Shown: positions 35,858 through 44,944, counted from the stretch's first letter. The stretch is DNA of 64,000 bases from Cognatazoarcus halotolerans (GCF_009800965.1 NZ_WUAF01000001.1:1-64000); one strand, 5' to 3'. Numbers and translations are program-made. Notes: generated from the sequence alone by a model not told the origin.

Positions 35858-37497
35858 CGAAGACCGACTCCCGCACCCCCGCCTGCAACCAGATCCATCC
35901 GGTCGCCGACATCAATCCGGCCACCGGCTTCTGCCGCTCGCACGAGCTCAATCATCTGCTGCTCGGCGCGCTCTATGCGGTCAGTCGCGCCCTCAGCCGC
36001 TCGCTGGATTTCAACGAGACACTGAGCGAAGTGCTGCGCGTGCTGCACGAAGAAGCCTCGCTTGCATCCGGACTGATCGGTGTAGTCGACAACGACACGG
36101 GCTATCTCACCGCGCATGCGCTTCACAACCCGGACAGTGGCGTGTTGCCGGAAATCCGTTATCAGGCGGGCGAAGGCGTGCTCGGGCAGATGCTCGACAA
36201 ACCGCGCACCATCAAGCTGCGTCGCATTGCCGACGAACCGCGCTTTCTCAACCGGCTCGGCGTCTACCGGCCACAGCTGCCCTTCATCGCGGTGCCGATC
36301 CGCGTTGGCGGCGAACTCCAGGGCGTCCTCGCGGTCCAGCCGGAAACCCCCGACGACGGCCTGCTCGACGAGCGCGCACAGTTCGTCGAGATGGTGGCCG
36401 GGCTGATCGGCCAGAACCTTCGCCTCGCTACCGAGATCGAGCAGGAAAAGACGAGCCTGCTCGAGGAGCGCGACGATCTGCGCCGCACGGTGCGCCACCA
36501 GTACGGCTTCGACAGCGTGGTTGGCCGCTCGGCACTGATGCGCCGCGTGTTCGACCAGGCACGGCTGGTCGCCAAGTGGAACACCACGGTGCTGATCCGC
36601 GGCGAGACCGGCACCGGCAAGGAGCTCATCGCCAACGCCATCCACTACAATTCGCCGCGCGCGCGCAACCCCTTCGTCAAGCTCAACTGCGCCGCCCTGC
36701 CCGAGAACCTGCTGGAATCCGAACTTTTCGGCCACGAACGCGGCGCCTTCACCGGCGCGGTGGAGGCCCGCAAGGGCCGCTTCGAGCAGGCCCACGGCGG
36801 CTCGCTGTTCCTCGACGAGATCGGCGAGATCTCGCCCGCCTTCCAGGCCAAGCTGCTGCGGGTGCTGCAGGAGGGCGAATTCGAGCGGGTCGGCGGCAGC
36901 CGTTCGATCAAGGTGGACGTGCGGCTGATCGCCGCCACCCATCGCGATCTCGAGACCGCGGTCGAGATGGGCGATTTCCGCGAGGACCTGTTCTACCGCC
37001 TCAATGTCATGCCGCTCAACCTGCCCCCGCTGCGCGACCGCGTCGAGGACATCCCCGAGATCGCCCAGCACCTCATTGCCAAGATCGGGACCAACCAGCG
37101 GCGCAAGCTGACGCTCACCGACATGGCCCAGCGGCGGCTCGCCCACCATCCCTGGCCGGGCAACGTACGCGAACTCGAGAACTGCCTCGAGCGTGCCGCG
37201 GTGCTCTCCGAGGACGGCCTCATCGACGTGGACCTGATCCGCTTCCCCGGTGGGCGCGAGCGCAGCGCCCCGCGTCCGCCCTCCAACGTCGCACCGATGA
37301 CCCGCGCCGAGCCGCCCGGCGCTCAGCCGCCGATGATCGACCTCGACGACCCGAATCTGTCGGAACGCGAGCGCGTGATCGGCGCGCTGGAGCAGGCAGG
37401 CTGGGTCCAGGCCAAGGCCGCGCGGCTGCTCGGCATGACGCCCAGGCAGATCGCCTACCGCATCCAGACGCTCAACATCGAAGTGAAGCAGTTCTGA
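35854..37497 (+). CDS. nifA: nif-specific transcriptional activator NifA
   Basis: Sigma54-dependent enhancer-binding protein of 547 residues. An N-terminal GAF domain (about 40-195) precedes the AAA+ domain with Walker A GETGTGKE (residue 250), the sigma54 loop GAFTGA (297) and Walker B FLDEIGE. A C-terminal helix-turn-helix ([18 protein letters not shown]) binds the TGT-N10-ACA sites. The linker before the helix-turn-helix has no cysteine pair, so it lacks the O2-sensing motif of rhizobial NifA and should depend on NifL. Its targets are the six promoters listed here. Confidence 0.97.
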   Translation: MTKTDSRTPACNQIHPVADINPATGFCRSHELNHLLLGALYAVSRALSRSLDFNETLSEVLRVLHEEASLASGLIGVVDNDTGYLTAHALHNPDSGVLPEIRYQAGEGVLGQMLDKPRTIKLRRIADEPRFLNRLGVYRPQLPFIAVPIRVGGELQGVLAVQPETPDDGLLDERAQFVEMVAGLIGQNLRLATEIEQEKTSLLEERDDLRRTVRHQYGFDSVVGRSALMRRVFDQARLVAKWNTTVLIRGETGTGKELIANAIHYNSPRARNPFVKLNCAALPENLLESELFGHERGAFTGAVEARKGRFEQAHGGSLFLDEIGEISPAFQAKLLRVLQEGEFERVGGSRSIKVDVRLIAATHRDLETAVEMGDFREDLFYRLNVMPLNLPPLRDRVEDIPEIAQHLIAKIGTNQRRKLTLTDMAQRRLAHHPWPGNVRELENCLERAAVLSEDGLIDVDLIRFPGGRERSAPRPPSNVAPMTRAEPPGAQPPMIDLDDPNLSERERVIGALEQAGWVQAKAARLLGMTPRQIAYRIQTLNIEVKQF

Positions 37498-37515
37498 ACG
37501 GTGGTATGCGATGCC

Positions 37516-37704
37516 TCAGGCACGCTCGTCGGAGGACTCTGCCGTGGCCTGACCGGTCTCGCCATCCTTTTCAAGGGCAGCCTTCCGCTCACGTTCCACC
37601 ACCGCCTGCCACTGCGCTTCGCTCAGGCCATGGCTGCCATCGCAGTACTCCCGGCGCCCGCAGCCGCATTTGCCGATGTCTTCCGGAGATTGCTGAACGC
37701 GCAT
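37516..37704 (-). CDS. Small CDGSH-type iron-sulfur protein
   Basis: About 62 residues. The N-terminal part contains KCGCGRREYCDGSHG, which fits the CDGSH [2Fe-2S] motif (three Cys and one His ligand), though with a shorter spacing than the mitoNEET group. A charged helical tail follows (EAQWQAVVERERKAALEKDG). A TTGGAG sequence sits six bases before the ATG at 37704; a much longer upstream frame is rejected. It is convergent with nifA, only 18 bases apart. Function is unknown; a link to Fe-S or redox sensing is inferred from the motif. Confidence 0.65.
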   Translation of the reverse strand: MRVQQSPEDIGKCGCGRREYCDGSHGLSEAQWQAVVERERKAALEKDGETGQATAESSDERA

Positions 37705-38127
37705 CTTCCGCTCCAAAATAGCGCGATTATCGTTCAAAGCGGCCCGCAGGTCGCCCCGCCTCCGCCCTCCCGCCTTCCTCCGCAAACCGTTGCCGCGGCT
37801 TCGACCTCGCCACGAATGCCCGCTGCGCGCCACCGACGGGCCCGTCGCAATCGACGTTGAGGAAATTGCCGGAATGCACCGCGAAAGTGCGTCCGAACGC
37901 TTCGGCCGCAATGCGGAAGCCAGCCGGACATGTTTCACGCGTCATGCGGTACCGCATCGAGCCGTCGAGAATACGGAATGCGGGCGGATACGTCGGCAGC
38001 GGCCGGCACCTCCCCTGCCGGGTCCGCCGCGAGGCATGTATCTTGCTCAAAGATCCGCTGAGTACGGGAGCGCTTCGGCACACTTCGCGCCCCCGGGCGG
38101 AATCCGGAACAGCAAGCGGAGGCGCAC
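37705..38127. other. Intergenic region with no supported gene
   Basis: 423 bases between the CDGSH gene and the HAD phosphatase gene, which diverge from here. Overlapping open frames exist on both strands but none has family similarity or a ribosome site, and they overlap each other. The promoters of both neighbours must lie here, yet I see no clear -35/-10 or sigma54 match. Confidence 0.5.
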
Positions 38128-38937
38128 ATGAACTTGCCGGACAAACCCCAGGCCGTCCTGATCGACCTCGCCGGCGTGCTGCACGTTGGCGACGAGGCGA
38201 TCCCCGGCGCGGTTGCGGCGCTCGCCAGGCTGCGTGCCAGCGGCCTGCCGCTGCGCTTCCTGACCAACACCACCCGCTCGCCACGCCGGGCCATCGTCGA
38301 CCTGCTGCAAGGCCTCGGCTTTGCACTCGACGCTGCCGAAGTCCACACCGCCGCCCTCGCCACCCGCCAGATCGTGGCGGAACGCGGCCTGCGCGCGCAT
38401 TACCTGATCCACCCCGACATCGAAGCCGAGATGGGCCCCTCCGACCCCGACCCCGACGTGGTGGTACTCGGCGACGCCGGCCCGCACTTCAGCTTCGATG
38501 CGCTCAACACCGCCTTCCGTCTGCTCATGCAGGGCCTGCCGCTGATCGCGATGGCGCGCAACCGCTACTTCAAGGAAAGCGACGGCCTGACCCTCGACCT
38601 CGGCACCTTCGTCGCCGCGCTCGAGTATGCCGCCGGCACGCAGGCCGAAGTCGTCGGCAAGCCCGCCAGCCCCTTCTTCCTCAGCACCCTGCACGACCTC
38701 GGCCTTGCGCCGGCCGACGCGGTGCTGATCGGCGACGACCTTCACGACGACATCGGCGGCGCCCAGCGGGCAGGAATCCCCGGCATCCTGGTAAGAACCG
38801 GCAAGTTCCGCGCCGGCGACGACAGCAACCCGGACGTGCGACCGGCGCTGGTGGTGGACGACTTTGCTGCCGCAGTCGGGGTCATCCTGGGGGGATTGAG
38901 CACGCCTTGCCGGCGCAAACGCCCCGGCCTTGCATGA
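38128..38937 (+). CDS. HAD-family phosphatase (HAD-IIA, LHPP-like)
   Basis: 269-residue HAD-superfamily hydrolase of the cap type IIA. Motif I is LIDLAGVLHVGD (nucleophile Asp, acid Ala position replaced in the usual D-x-D), motif II is FLTNTTRSPRR, and motif IV is LIGDDLHDDIGGAQ. The layout resembles TIGR01458-type proteins such as mammalian LHPP and bacterial NagD relatives. The substrate is not known. The second Asp of motif I is replaced by Gly (DLAGVL), as in LHPP-like members. It stands alone between intergenic spaces. Confidence 0.83.
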   Translation: MNLPDKPQAVLIDLAGVLHVGDEAIPGAVAALARLRASGLPLRFLTNTTRSPRRAIVDLLQGLGFALDAAEVHTAALATRQIVAERGLRAHYLIHPDIEAEMGPSDPDPDVVVLGDAGPHFSFDALNTAFRLLMQGLPLIAMARNRYFKESDGLTLDLGTFVAALEYAAGTQAEVVGKPASPFFLSTLHDLGLAPADAVLIGDDLHDDIGGAQRAGIPGILVRTGKFRAGDDSNPDVRPALVVDDFAAAVGVILGGLSTPCRRKRPGLA

Positions 38938-39024
38938 CTCAGCAGAGGAACAGCGACGCGGGCAAGCGCCGGCCCGGCCACGCCGCCCGCAACGATGCTC
39001 GCCCACGAGTGCCCGGATGAAGAT

Positions 39025-39759
39025 TCATCGGTCCGAGGCAACCTGAGGGTAGCGCCACCAGATGCCGCCAAGCCACCCGGCGTAGCTGCCGATCATGCTC
39101 CGCTCGATGCCGACCCGGGCAGTACGGTAATTCACGGTCAGCGAGCCGTCCGCACCTCTGGACAGCAGAACGACAGCCGCGTCGCTTGGGTGGAACGCAT
39201 AAGGCACAGCAAAGCCTGGCCTCCGCGAACCATCGATCCCCAGCGCGGCGCCCTGCTCCAGCTTCAGGCACTGATACATCGCATCGGCGCCTTCGACCGT
39301 GCCGCCCCACCAGTGCTTCCACTTGAACCGAAGCTCGGCAGTGCCGCCGGCCTCGTTGCGGAACTGAACATGGAGCCAGTTCCCCTCCGACCTGAGCGTG
39401 GCCGTTGTTGCGCCGGGCAGCGCGGGCCAGGACTTGTCTCTCCCATACATATCACCCAGGCCGCCCGGCCCGAGTACCTCATCGAGCGTCGGAAAACTCC
39501 CCAACCCCGCCGGATGAGCCTGTGTCGCGCGAGTTTGATATGTGCCGGACAAATCCGGACAACCGTCCGCGAGAACGCCCTCTGCGCTTTTTCCCCAGTC
39601 TTCCGGATAGTCGATGCGATCGAAGTAGACGCAACTTGAAAGCACCAATGCGACGGGGGCCATCAGCACCACCCGCCACGCGGAGCTTGAGAAAGATATT
39701 GGCCTGACGAATCGGCTCGCCCCTCGCGCCGCCAGGCCTGGATCAAGGTGCTGGCGCAT
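39025..39759 (-). CDS. Putative lipoprotein of unknown function
   Basis: Up to 244 residues. A lipobox LVLSSC after the hydrophobic stretch VVLMAPVALVLSSC predicts a lipid-anchored protein, with Cys as the first mature residue. The mature part (about 200 residues) begins VYFDRIDYPEDWGKS and contains GCPDLSGTYQT, a strand-rich middle and Trp-rich segments (FKWKHWWGGTVEG; GWLGGIWWRY). I do not recognise the family. No ribosome site clearly supports the first ATG, and a start nearer the lipobox (about 39663) is possible. The next gene upstream on this strand is the reverse transcriptase, 350 bases away. Confidence 0.6.
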   Translation of the reverse strand: MRQHLDPGLAARGASRFVRPISFSSSAWRVVLMAPVALVLSSCVYFDRIDYPEDWGKSAEGVLADGCPDLSGTYQTRATQAHPAGLGSFPTLDEVLGPGGLGDMYGRDKSWPALPGATTATLRSEGNWLHVQFRNEAGGTAELRFKWKHWWGGTVEGADAMYQCLKLEQGAALGIDGSRRPGFAVPYAFHPSDAAVVLLSRGADGSLTVNYRTARVGIERSMIGSYAGWLGGIWWRYPQVASDR

Positions 39760-40110
39760 GGCGCGAGGGGCCGAGCTGGTTGAGCGACAAATCTGGAACC
39801 CCCGTTTGTAGCGGCGCCTTCACCATCGCCGCCTGCCCAATTCACCGTTTCTTCTCACTACTTGCGCCGAAACTGATCGCTCATCATGGCAAACCGGGTC
39901 GTACCCACGCGACAGAACACCGATAACACTTCCGGCTCTCCAGCAGCCGCCTGTAACGATTGGCGCTTCGCGGGCAGATTCGATGTCGGCACGGGTCACT
40001 CAGAACCCACCACAGATGCCGGATATACGACTGCAGGTGATTCATCCCGAAACGTCAAAAACACGATCCGTCTTGATTTACGAGGGAGTCCATATACGAC
40101 CGATTAGGCG
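39760..40110. other. Intergenic region downstream of the reverse transcriptase
   Basis: 351 bases, less GC-rich than the neighbouring chromosome. A short open frame at 39886-40107 on the plus strand (73 codons) has no ribosome site or family match, so I do not call it. I see no terminator for the reverse transcriptase and no clear promoter. A structured non-coding RNA belonging to the reverse transcriptase is possible but I cannot demonstrate one. Confidence 0.45.
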
Positions 40111-41631
40111 TCACGCCGTCTCCAGCACCCACTTCGCCACCCATCTGTCCAGAACGACAGGTGAGTTGTTAATGAACAGTTTCAGCCAGTGTTCACGTTC
40201 ATCGCTCGGTAGGACTCTCGATGCATTCAGTATCGCCCGGCGCGCCCAGCCGCCCAAGTTGTAGACGCCTGCTTTGTGGCTCCTCACCCAAGCGATGTTC
40301 TTGGTTGCTATGGCCGCAAGCGCCTGGTTTTCAATGTTAGGTCCACCGAACACAAGCCTGTGAAGCGTGGGCGTACCCATGTAAGTTGCGTGCTGCGCGA
40401 CATACCACTCCATCCAGAAGCGAACCAGCTGACTGTCTAGTGCGGTCGAATCGACAATGCCCTCGAGATGCGGAAGAAGCACTGTCGCTATTTCTTCGTC
40501 CGTCACTTCGTGGAGGTAAAGCGCAACGTCGTTCACCACCGGGACAAAAAAATCGAAATTCTCGAGTAGGTGCCCGGCTATAGCCGAGATTTTGTGTCGC
40601 CTGGCCGTACGAATAACGCTGCGGGCCAGCCCCAAGTCTAGGTGCTCGTATGCAAGAACCCTCTCGATCGCGGCCCGCAGTTGTACGTTCTCAATTTCCT
40701 CGTCGTCAATCTCAACCTCAACTTCCTCGATATCGTCGGTGTACGGGTTAAACACCTCTAAAGTTTCGAGAAGCGTGATCTTCTCTTCGGCGTATGTGTT
40801 GTGCAAATGCTCCTTGACGTAGGTTTCCGAGTCCATAACCAACGTCTTGTCAGAGGAGAGGGTCAGTCGGTGATTCTCATACAGGTATAAGGTGAGCCGC
40901 TCCAGCACCTGCAGCAACTGACGCGGCGAGTTGGAGAAGATGCGAAAGTCATCTACATACCGGGTATGAGGGACGCCTTGATCGCGCAAGAAGACGTCCA
41001 CGTCGATTAGCACTGCCTCTGCCATCACGATGCTGGCAGCCGGGCCTACTGGAACCCCTTGAGACGCCCTTTCGTTCAGCATCGACAGGAACGTCTCGAT
41101 GTCGTCAGCGGTCGGCTTGAGAGCAGGGTCTGCTGCCTCAATTCCGTTATTCAGACGGTGGAGGTAGATCTGGTTGTAGAAGTCGGTGATGTCCGTTACC
41201 AGGACTTGTGAGAACTTTGCGGCAAGTTCCTCGGTCTTGTTGGTGAAGTTCGTCCAGCCCGAGCCACCTGCGAAGTAGCTGCCGTCCGCAATATGAAAGC
41301 GGTACGAGCAGGCAATGTGCATTTCGATAGGCATTCGCGCGGCCTCGACGCCTGCAGCCACGTGACACGCGAGAGCCGAGTAGACCAGCGCGTCCAGCGG
41401 TTCCAGCTGATGCACGACCCGAAACCCTGCCTTGGGCTTCGCGATCGTCATAGCTCGAGGAGATGTGACCCAGAGCTTGTTTACGTTCTTGGACGTCAGT
41501 TCCTTCTTCACTTCGTCCCATTGGTGCCACAAGGCTCCGAATTCTGGCGGTTTGGGGAAGAAGTCCGAGTCGTAAAATTTCTCGATGTGCTCTCGAGCGA
41601 ACTCCAGCGCTTGAACAGTGAGGATAGTCAT
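40111..41631 (-). CDS. Abi-type reverse transcriptase, probable phage defence
   Basis: 506-residue reverse-transcriptase-like polymerase. Motif A is VTDITDFYNQIYLHRL (residues 145-160), motif B is QGVPVGPAAS (191-200) and motif C is RYVDDFRIF (224-232). This pattern is like the Abi-P2/AbiK/AbiA and other unknown-group reverse transcriptases that act in abortive infection. Retron-type YADD and intron-encoded maturase domains are absent. From residue 290 on the protein is helical and acidic (DDIEEVEVEIDDEEIENV), matching the alpha-repeat half of that class. The gene is clearly less GC-rich than its neighbours and sits beside an IS remnant, so it was probably acquired. Confidence 0.8.
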   Translation of the reverse strand: MTILTVQALEFAREHIEKFYDSDFFPKPPEFGALWHQWDEVKKELTSKNVNKLWVTSPRAMTIAKPKAGFRVVHQLEPLDALVYSALACHVAAGVEAARMPIEMHIACSYRFHIADGSYFAGGSGWTNFTNKTEELAAKFSQVLVTDITDFYNQIYLHRLNNGIEAADPALKPTADDIETFLSMLNERASQGVPVGPAASIVMAEAVLIDVDVFLRDQGVPHTRYVDDFRIFSNSPRQLLQVLERLTLYLYENHRLTLSSDKTLVMDSETYVKEHLHNTYAEEKITLLETLEVFNPYTDDIEEVEVEIDDEEIENVQLRAAIERVLAYEHLDLGLARSVIRTARRHKISAIAGHLLENFDFFVPVVNDVALYLHEVTDEEIATVLLPHLEGIVDSTALDSQLVRFWMEWYVAQHATYMGTPTLHRLVFGGPNIENQALAAIATKNIAWVRSHKAGVYNLGGWARRAILNASRVLPSDEREHWLKLFINNSPVVLDRWVAKWVLETA

Positions 41632-41818
41632 AGACCGGTGAAATGACGTCTAACGACGCTGTAGAAAAACCCGTTTCCGGGTCAAGTTGACGCCACCGGC
41701 CACGACCGGCTTTATCGAGAATTCCATCCTTCAGCGTCTCCGTTGTCGCACCGTCATATGCATTTCCTTGGCGCTATCTGACGGGGTTGGTGCGCCGTTC
41801 GACTCTGTTCCCGCCAAT

Positions 41819-42328
41819 CTATCCCGCATACCCGTGATACGCCAGCTTTTCGACGTTGTGCCCCATGTAGTAGAGCTCCCACTGCCCATCGACCTTGCCC
41901 TTTCCGCGTAGCGTAAAGCGAGTCAGCAGCTTGTTGTGCCTCAGGTTGCCGAACACCTGTGCGACCGTGGCAAAGCGCGCCGCGATCAAGCGCTTTCCTT
42001 CTTCTAAGTCGATCCGGCGTTTCATCCGGTCGGTATAGCTCTCGGTGCCGCTCCGCTTGGCCATTAAGAAGGCGACGTGGCGCGCCTTTGTTGTATCGGG
42101 TTTCCTCGGACACTGGCCACGTAACGCACACGGCAAGCAGTCACGTACCACCTTGCAGAATCTGCTTGCCTTGCGCCCGCCGATCGTGCAGTCCGATCCA
42201 TTGGAATGCAGCCGCTTGCGGGCCGAGCCGATGCAGTGGCTGTGATTGTCCGCGAGGCTGAAATCCTGCGGGCGGAAACATTTGGTCTTGCTCTCTTTCT
42301 TCGATGAGACCGTCCCGCGATCCTGTCT
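41819..42328 (-). pseudogene. IS1182-family transposase, 5'-truncated remnant
   Basis: An open frame of about 170 codons with no start, beginning just after an in-frame TGA. It encodes the C-terminal third of an IS1182-type DDE transposase: the cysteine-rich CPCALRGQC region after the zinc-like RKRLHSNGSDCTIGGRKAS segment, then YTDRMKRRIDLEEGKRLIAA, ATVAQVFGNLRHNKLLTRF, and the end HNVEKLAYHGYAG. The N-terminal two thirds are gone and I could not find terminal repeats. It cannot transpose by itself. It lies about 190 bases upstream of the reverse transcriptase gene, which marks this as an acquired segment. Confidence 0.8.
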
Positions 42329-42549
42329 GCTTCAGGACGGGGCTTGTATTCGCTCGCACGACTGGGCCGCACCGCACAGCGCGAGACGCGCCGGGTGCAT
42401 TTGCGTTAGCTCGGTACCGAATCTATACCGAAGAGTCGAGCCATCAATCGGCGAAGGGACGGGATCATTTTCGTGATGGCGATCCGCCTGCGCGGAATCC
42501 TCCGCGGCCTGTCCCGGATTGGGCACATCGGCTCGAAGAGGAGGGCGTC

Positions 42550-42924
42550 ATGTGGAAATGCAAAACTGGCCTGGCTCCGGTTGCTGCAGCATTTTGTGCA
42601 ACCGTGTTGTTCCTTCCATCCACCGTACAGGCTGGCCCGTCGGGTTCTGACGAAGCCTTCAACCAGATGCTCGGGACCATGATGAGTTCGCGGGACACCG
42701 GTTCAGGGTGGTTCGACTCGTACGTCGAGACGCTGAATCAGGAACTTGCCTACAAACAGCACAGCGAACCGTATGGTGCTGCCGGCCCCAATGGGCCGCT
42801 GGACGGTTTCGACGGCTATCTGGCGGGTTTCAGGCTTCCCGATACCGGATCGCGCTGGATGAATGGCTATGTTGATGCGGTGAATCGCGTGATCCAGGAA
42901 AAGCAGAGATACGAGGCGTATTAG
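42550..42924 (+). CDS. Small exported protein with internal duplication
   Basis: 124 residues. A signal peptide (APVAAAFCATVLFLPSTVQAG) is followed by a mature part containing two related segments: DTGSGWFDSYVETLNQE (about residues 49-65) and DTGSRWMNGYVDAVNRVI (about 98-115). They share DTGS-x-W-x3-YV-x3-N, so the mature protein is an imperfect duplication. A GGAGG site precedes the ATG at 42550; upstream in-frame codons read through the IS-flanking region. I do not recognise the family. Confidence 0.7.
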   Translation: MWKCKTGLAPVAAAFCATVLFLPSTVQAGPSGSDEAFNQMLGTMMSSRDTGSGWFDSYVETLNQELAYKQHSEPYGAAGPNGPLDGFDGYLAGFRLPDTGSRWMNGYVDAVNRVIQEKQRYEAY

Positions 42925-43143
42925 CGCGACGTCTTGATTGGCGCGAGCCTTGGGTGGCCTCTGCCGCGCGAGCCGTTGTCGGCGGAGCGTCGCTTCTCGA
43001 TGAGGCGCTCGTGCGGGCTCTGGCGAGCGCGGACGCCCCTGAGGTTCGTGCGCTCCACGTCAAGGTGGTCGGAGGTATCGGGGGGCGCTAGTGAGGACCG
43101 CCGCGGTGGCGAATTGCTCGTCAGCCCGTTGCGATCACCGCTG

Positions 43144-44133
43144 TCAGTCCCCGCCCGGGCCGAGAACGGCATTGTCGTGCGGAGCGGCCTGATTCTGCGT
43201 ACCCCCCGTCTTAGCGCCCTCGCCGGTATCCAAGGATGCCCCGGCGACGTTCTCAAGACCGAAGCGGGCGAACACCCGCGCCGGCAGCGCTTTGTCGGGG
43301 GAGGCTGCATACCAGTCGGCCAGATACGCGGCGAACGGTTTCGCGCTACTGGCCGCATTCGGGTTCAGATAGGCGATCGCCCTCCAGTATTCGGGATGTT
43401 CTTCAAAGAGCGGCAGCAGTTGGCCGGCGACGATCTCGTTCTTTTCCCTCATGTAGGGGTTGTGCCGTAAGGAATCGGAGTTCTCCGAATACCATTCGCT
43501 CAGCGAGCGGTGGCCCAGTTGGCGATGTGGCTCTTGAACGAGTTTTTCGGCGTAGGCAGCAAACGTGTCACCGTAGCCGATCCAGTTGCGTGTCGGCGGA
43601 AGCGTCCGCCACCTCACCGCGAGCCGCATCAGGGTATAGAGCGAGGCGGTCTCGCACAATGCCTCCTCAAACCACTGATTGGCGCTCCCGTGATCGTCAT
43701 CGACGCGCAGCTTGCGGTCGAAGTTCGATGCAACGTGACACAGCTCGTGGGCAAACTGGTACGCATACTGAAACCACCGCTCGTCGCGCGCGGTCAACAG
43801 GATCTGGTATTCACCGCTGACGCCCCGATCGTAAAGTACCCGGGGCGCCCCGCTACGGGGCATGACCCTGAACTTCAGATCCTTTTCCACGCCGACGCTG
43901 CCGGCCAGGAATTCTTTCGCGACTGATTCAAGTACGAGCTGCACGTCGCGGGGGTCGACATCGCCCCAATCGCCTGGCGCCACTTCCACCGTGATCGCAT
44001 GAACCTTCTCTCTCATCACACCGAGCGGATCGAGCGCGTCGAAGCCGGCGTGGCCCGACTGCGGTATCGATATGGAAGTCGCCACCATCAACATGGCCAT
44101 CCGCGTCCGCCGGCGCGAGCTACGACGCGACAT
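43144..44133 (-). CDS. Exported putative zinc metallopeptidase
   Basis: About 329 residues with a basic N-terminus (SRRSSRRRTR) and a hydrophobic signal segment (MAMLMVATSISI). The zinc motif FAHELCHVASNFD (HExxH) is followed 32 residues later by NQWFEEALCETASLYTL, in which a glutamate can be the third ligand, as in gluzincins. The rest is helical (YAEKLVQEPHRQLGH; NPYMREKNEIVAGQLL). I do not recognise a named family. It may cleave an envelope or secreted substrate. It lies in a run of secreted-protein genes. Confidence 0.72.
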   Translation of the reverse strand: MSRRSSRRRTRMAMLMVATSISIPQSGHAGFDALDPLGVMREKVHAITVEVAPGDWGDVDPRDVQLVLESVAKEFLAGSVGVEKDLKFRVMPRSGAPRVLYDRGVSGEYQILLTARDERWFQYAYQFAHELCHVASNFDRKLRVDDDHGSANQWFEEALCETASLYTLMRLAVRWRTLPPTRNWIGYGDTFAAYAEKLVQEPHRQLGHRSLSEWYSENSDSLRHNPYMREKNEIVAGQLLPLFEEHPEYWRAIAYLNPNAASSAKPFAAYLADWYAASPDKALPARVFARFGLENVAGASLDTGEGAKTGGTQNQAAPHDNAVLGPGGD

Positions 44134-44344
44134 CACGGTCTCCGTATCCAACGTAGACGGGCATGGTCAATCAGGGCACCTCGCAACAAGCGGATCACCC
44201 GGTCGGGCCTTCAAACATCACTCCACTCCTCTCTATTTAGTCGCATCCAACAGCGACCGCAAGACGCGGCGGCGGCCGCGGCTGCAATGCCGCAGCCCCT
44301 CGCCGGTCGGGTGAGCGACGGCCCCTCGCCGCGCGCTCTTGCGC

Positions 44345-44944
44345 TCAGCGCGACGGCAAATGCCCATCCGGGGCGAGCGACGGAAAGGGTGCGTCAGGCA
44401 GCGCCCCGACCGGCGCATCCGGCCCTGTTTCCAGACGCAGGATGCGCCGCTGATGGGCTTCGCCGGCGACGTCCTCGACATAGGTGACACGCACCATCAG
44501 CCCATCCCGGAAGGCCACCGGGGGCAGCTGCGCATTGGTGAAGGCCGGCTCCACTGCACCGGGGCTCCAGATGAAGGACGTCGTGCCGACGGTGATGGTC
44601 TCCCAGGTGCGGTAGCGGCGACCGATGTCCTTCTTCGGGTTGGTGATGTCCTCACGCCAAACCTGATGGGCACTCACCGGCCCTTCCACACTCAACACCT
44701 CGCCGCTCGCCAGCATCCGCGCAAGCCGCCCCTGGTCCCAGGTGTTCATGCCGTAGCCGAGTCCGGCGACGAGCACACCGAAGATCGCCACCACGGTGGG
44801 CGTGCCTCGCCCCCTTTTGGCAGCGCGGGCACGCAGGTAGAGGACGAGGGCAAGGAGCAGCGCGCCAAGCCCGACGTAGAGAAAGGGCAGGAATGAACTC
44901 CCGTCACCGGAGCCGTCGATCTGGTAAACCGTCTGCCAGTTCAT
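44345..44944 (-). CDS. Membrane protein of unknown function
   Basis: 199 residues. Two membrane helices near the N-terminus (FLPFLYVGLGALLLALVLYL and TPTVVAIFGVLVAGLGYGM) are followed by a soluble domain of about 130 residues with strand-rich character (YRTWETITVGTTSFIWSPGA; DGLMVRVTYVEDVAGEA). It resembles the DUF3592 arrangement of membrane helices plus a small beta domain, but I am not certain. Its ATG overlaps the stop codon of the upstream secreted-protein gene, so the three genes 45791-44345 form an operon. Confidence 0.65.
   Translation of the reverse strand: MNWQTVYQIDGSGDGSSFLPFLYVGLGALLLALVLYLRARAAKRGRGTPTVVAIFGVLVAGLGYGMNTWDQGRLARMLASGEVLSVEGPVSAHQVWREDITNPKKDIGRRYRTWETITVGTTSFIWSPGAVEPAFTNAQLPPVAFRDGLMVRVTYVEDVAGEAHQRRILRLETGPDAPVGALPDAPFPSLAPDGHLPSR

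Noticed and set aside
37727-38326. Minus-strand frames between the CDGSH gene and the HAD gene
   Set aside because: They lack ribosome sites and overlap the start of the well-supported HAD gene on the other strand.
39886-40107. A 73-codon plus-strand frame downstream of the reverse transcriptase
   Set aside because: No ribosome site, no recognisable similarity and composition like non-coding DNA.
40111-41631. Reverse transcriptase as a retron or group II intron protein
   Set aside because: No YADD-type retron signature, no maturase or HNH domain and no visible intron ends. The motif set fits Abi-type enzymes better.
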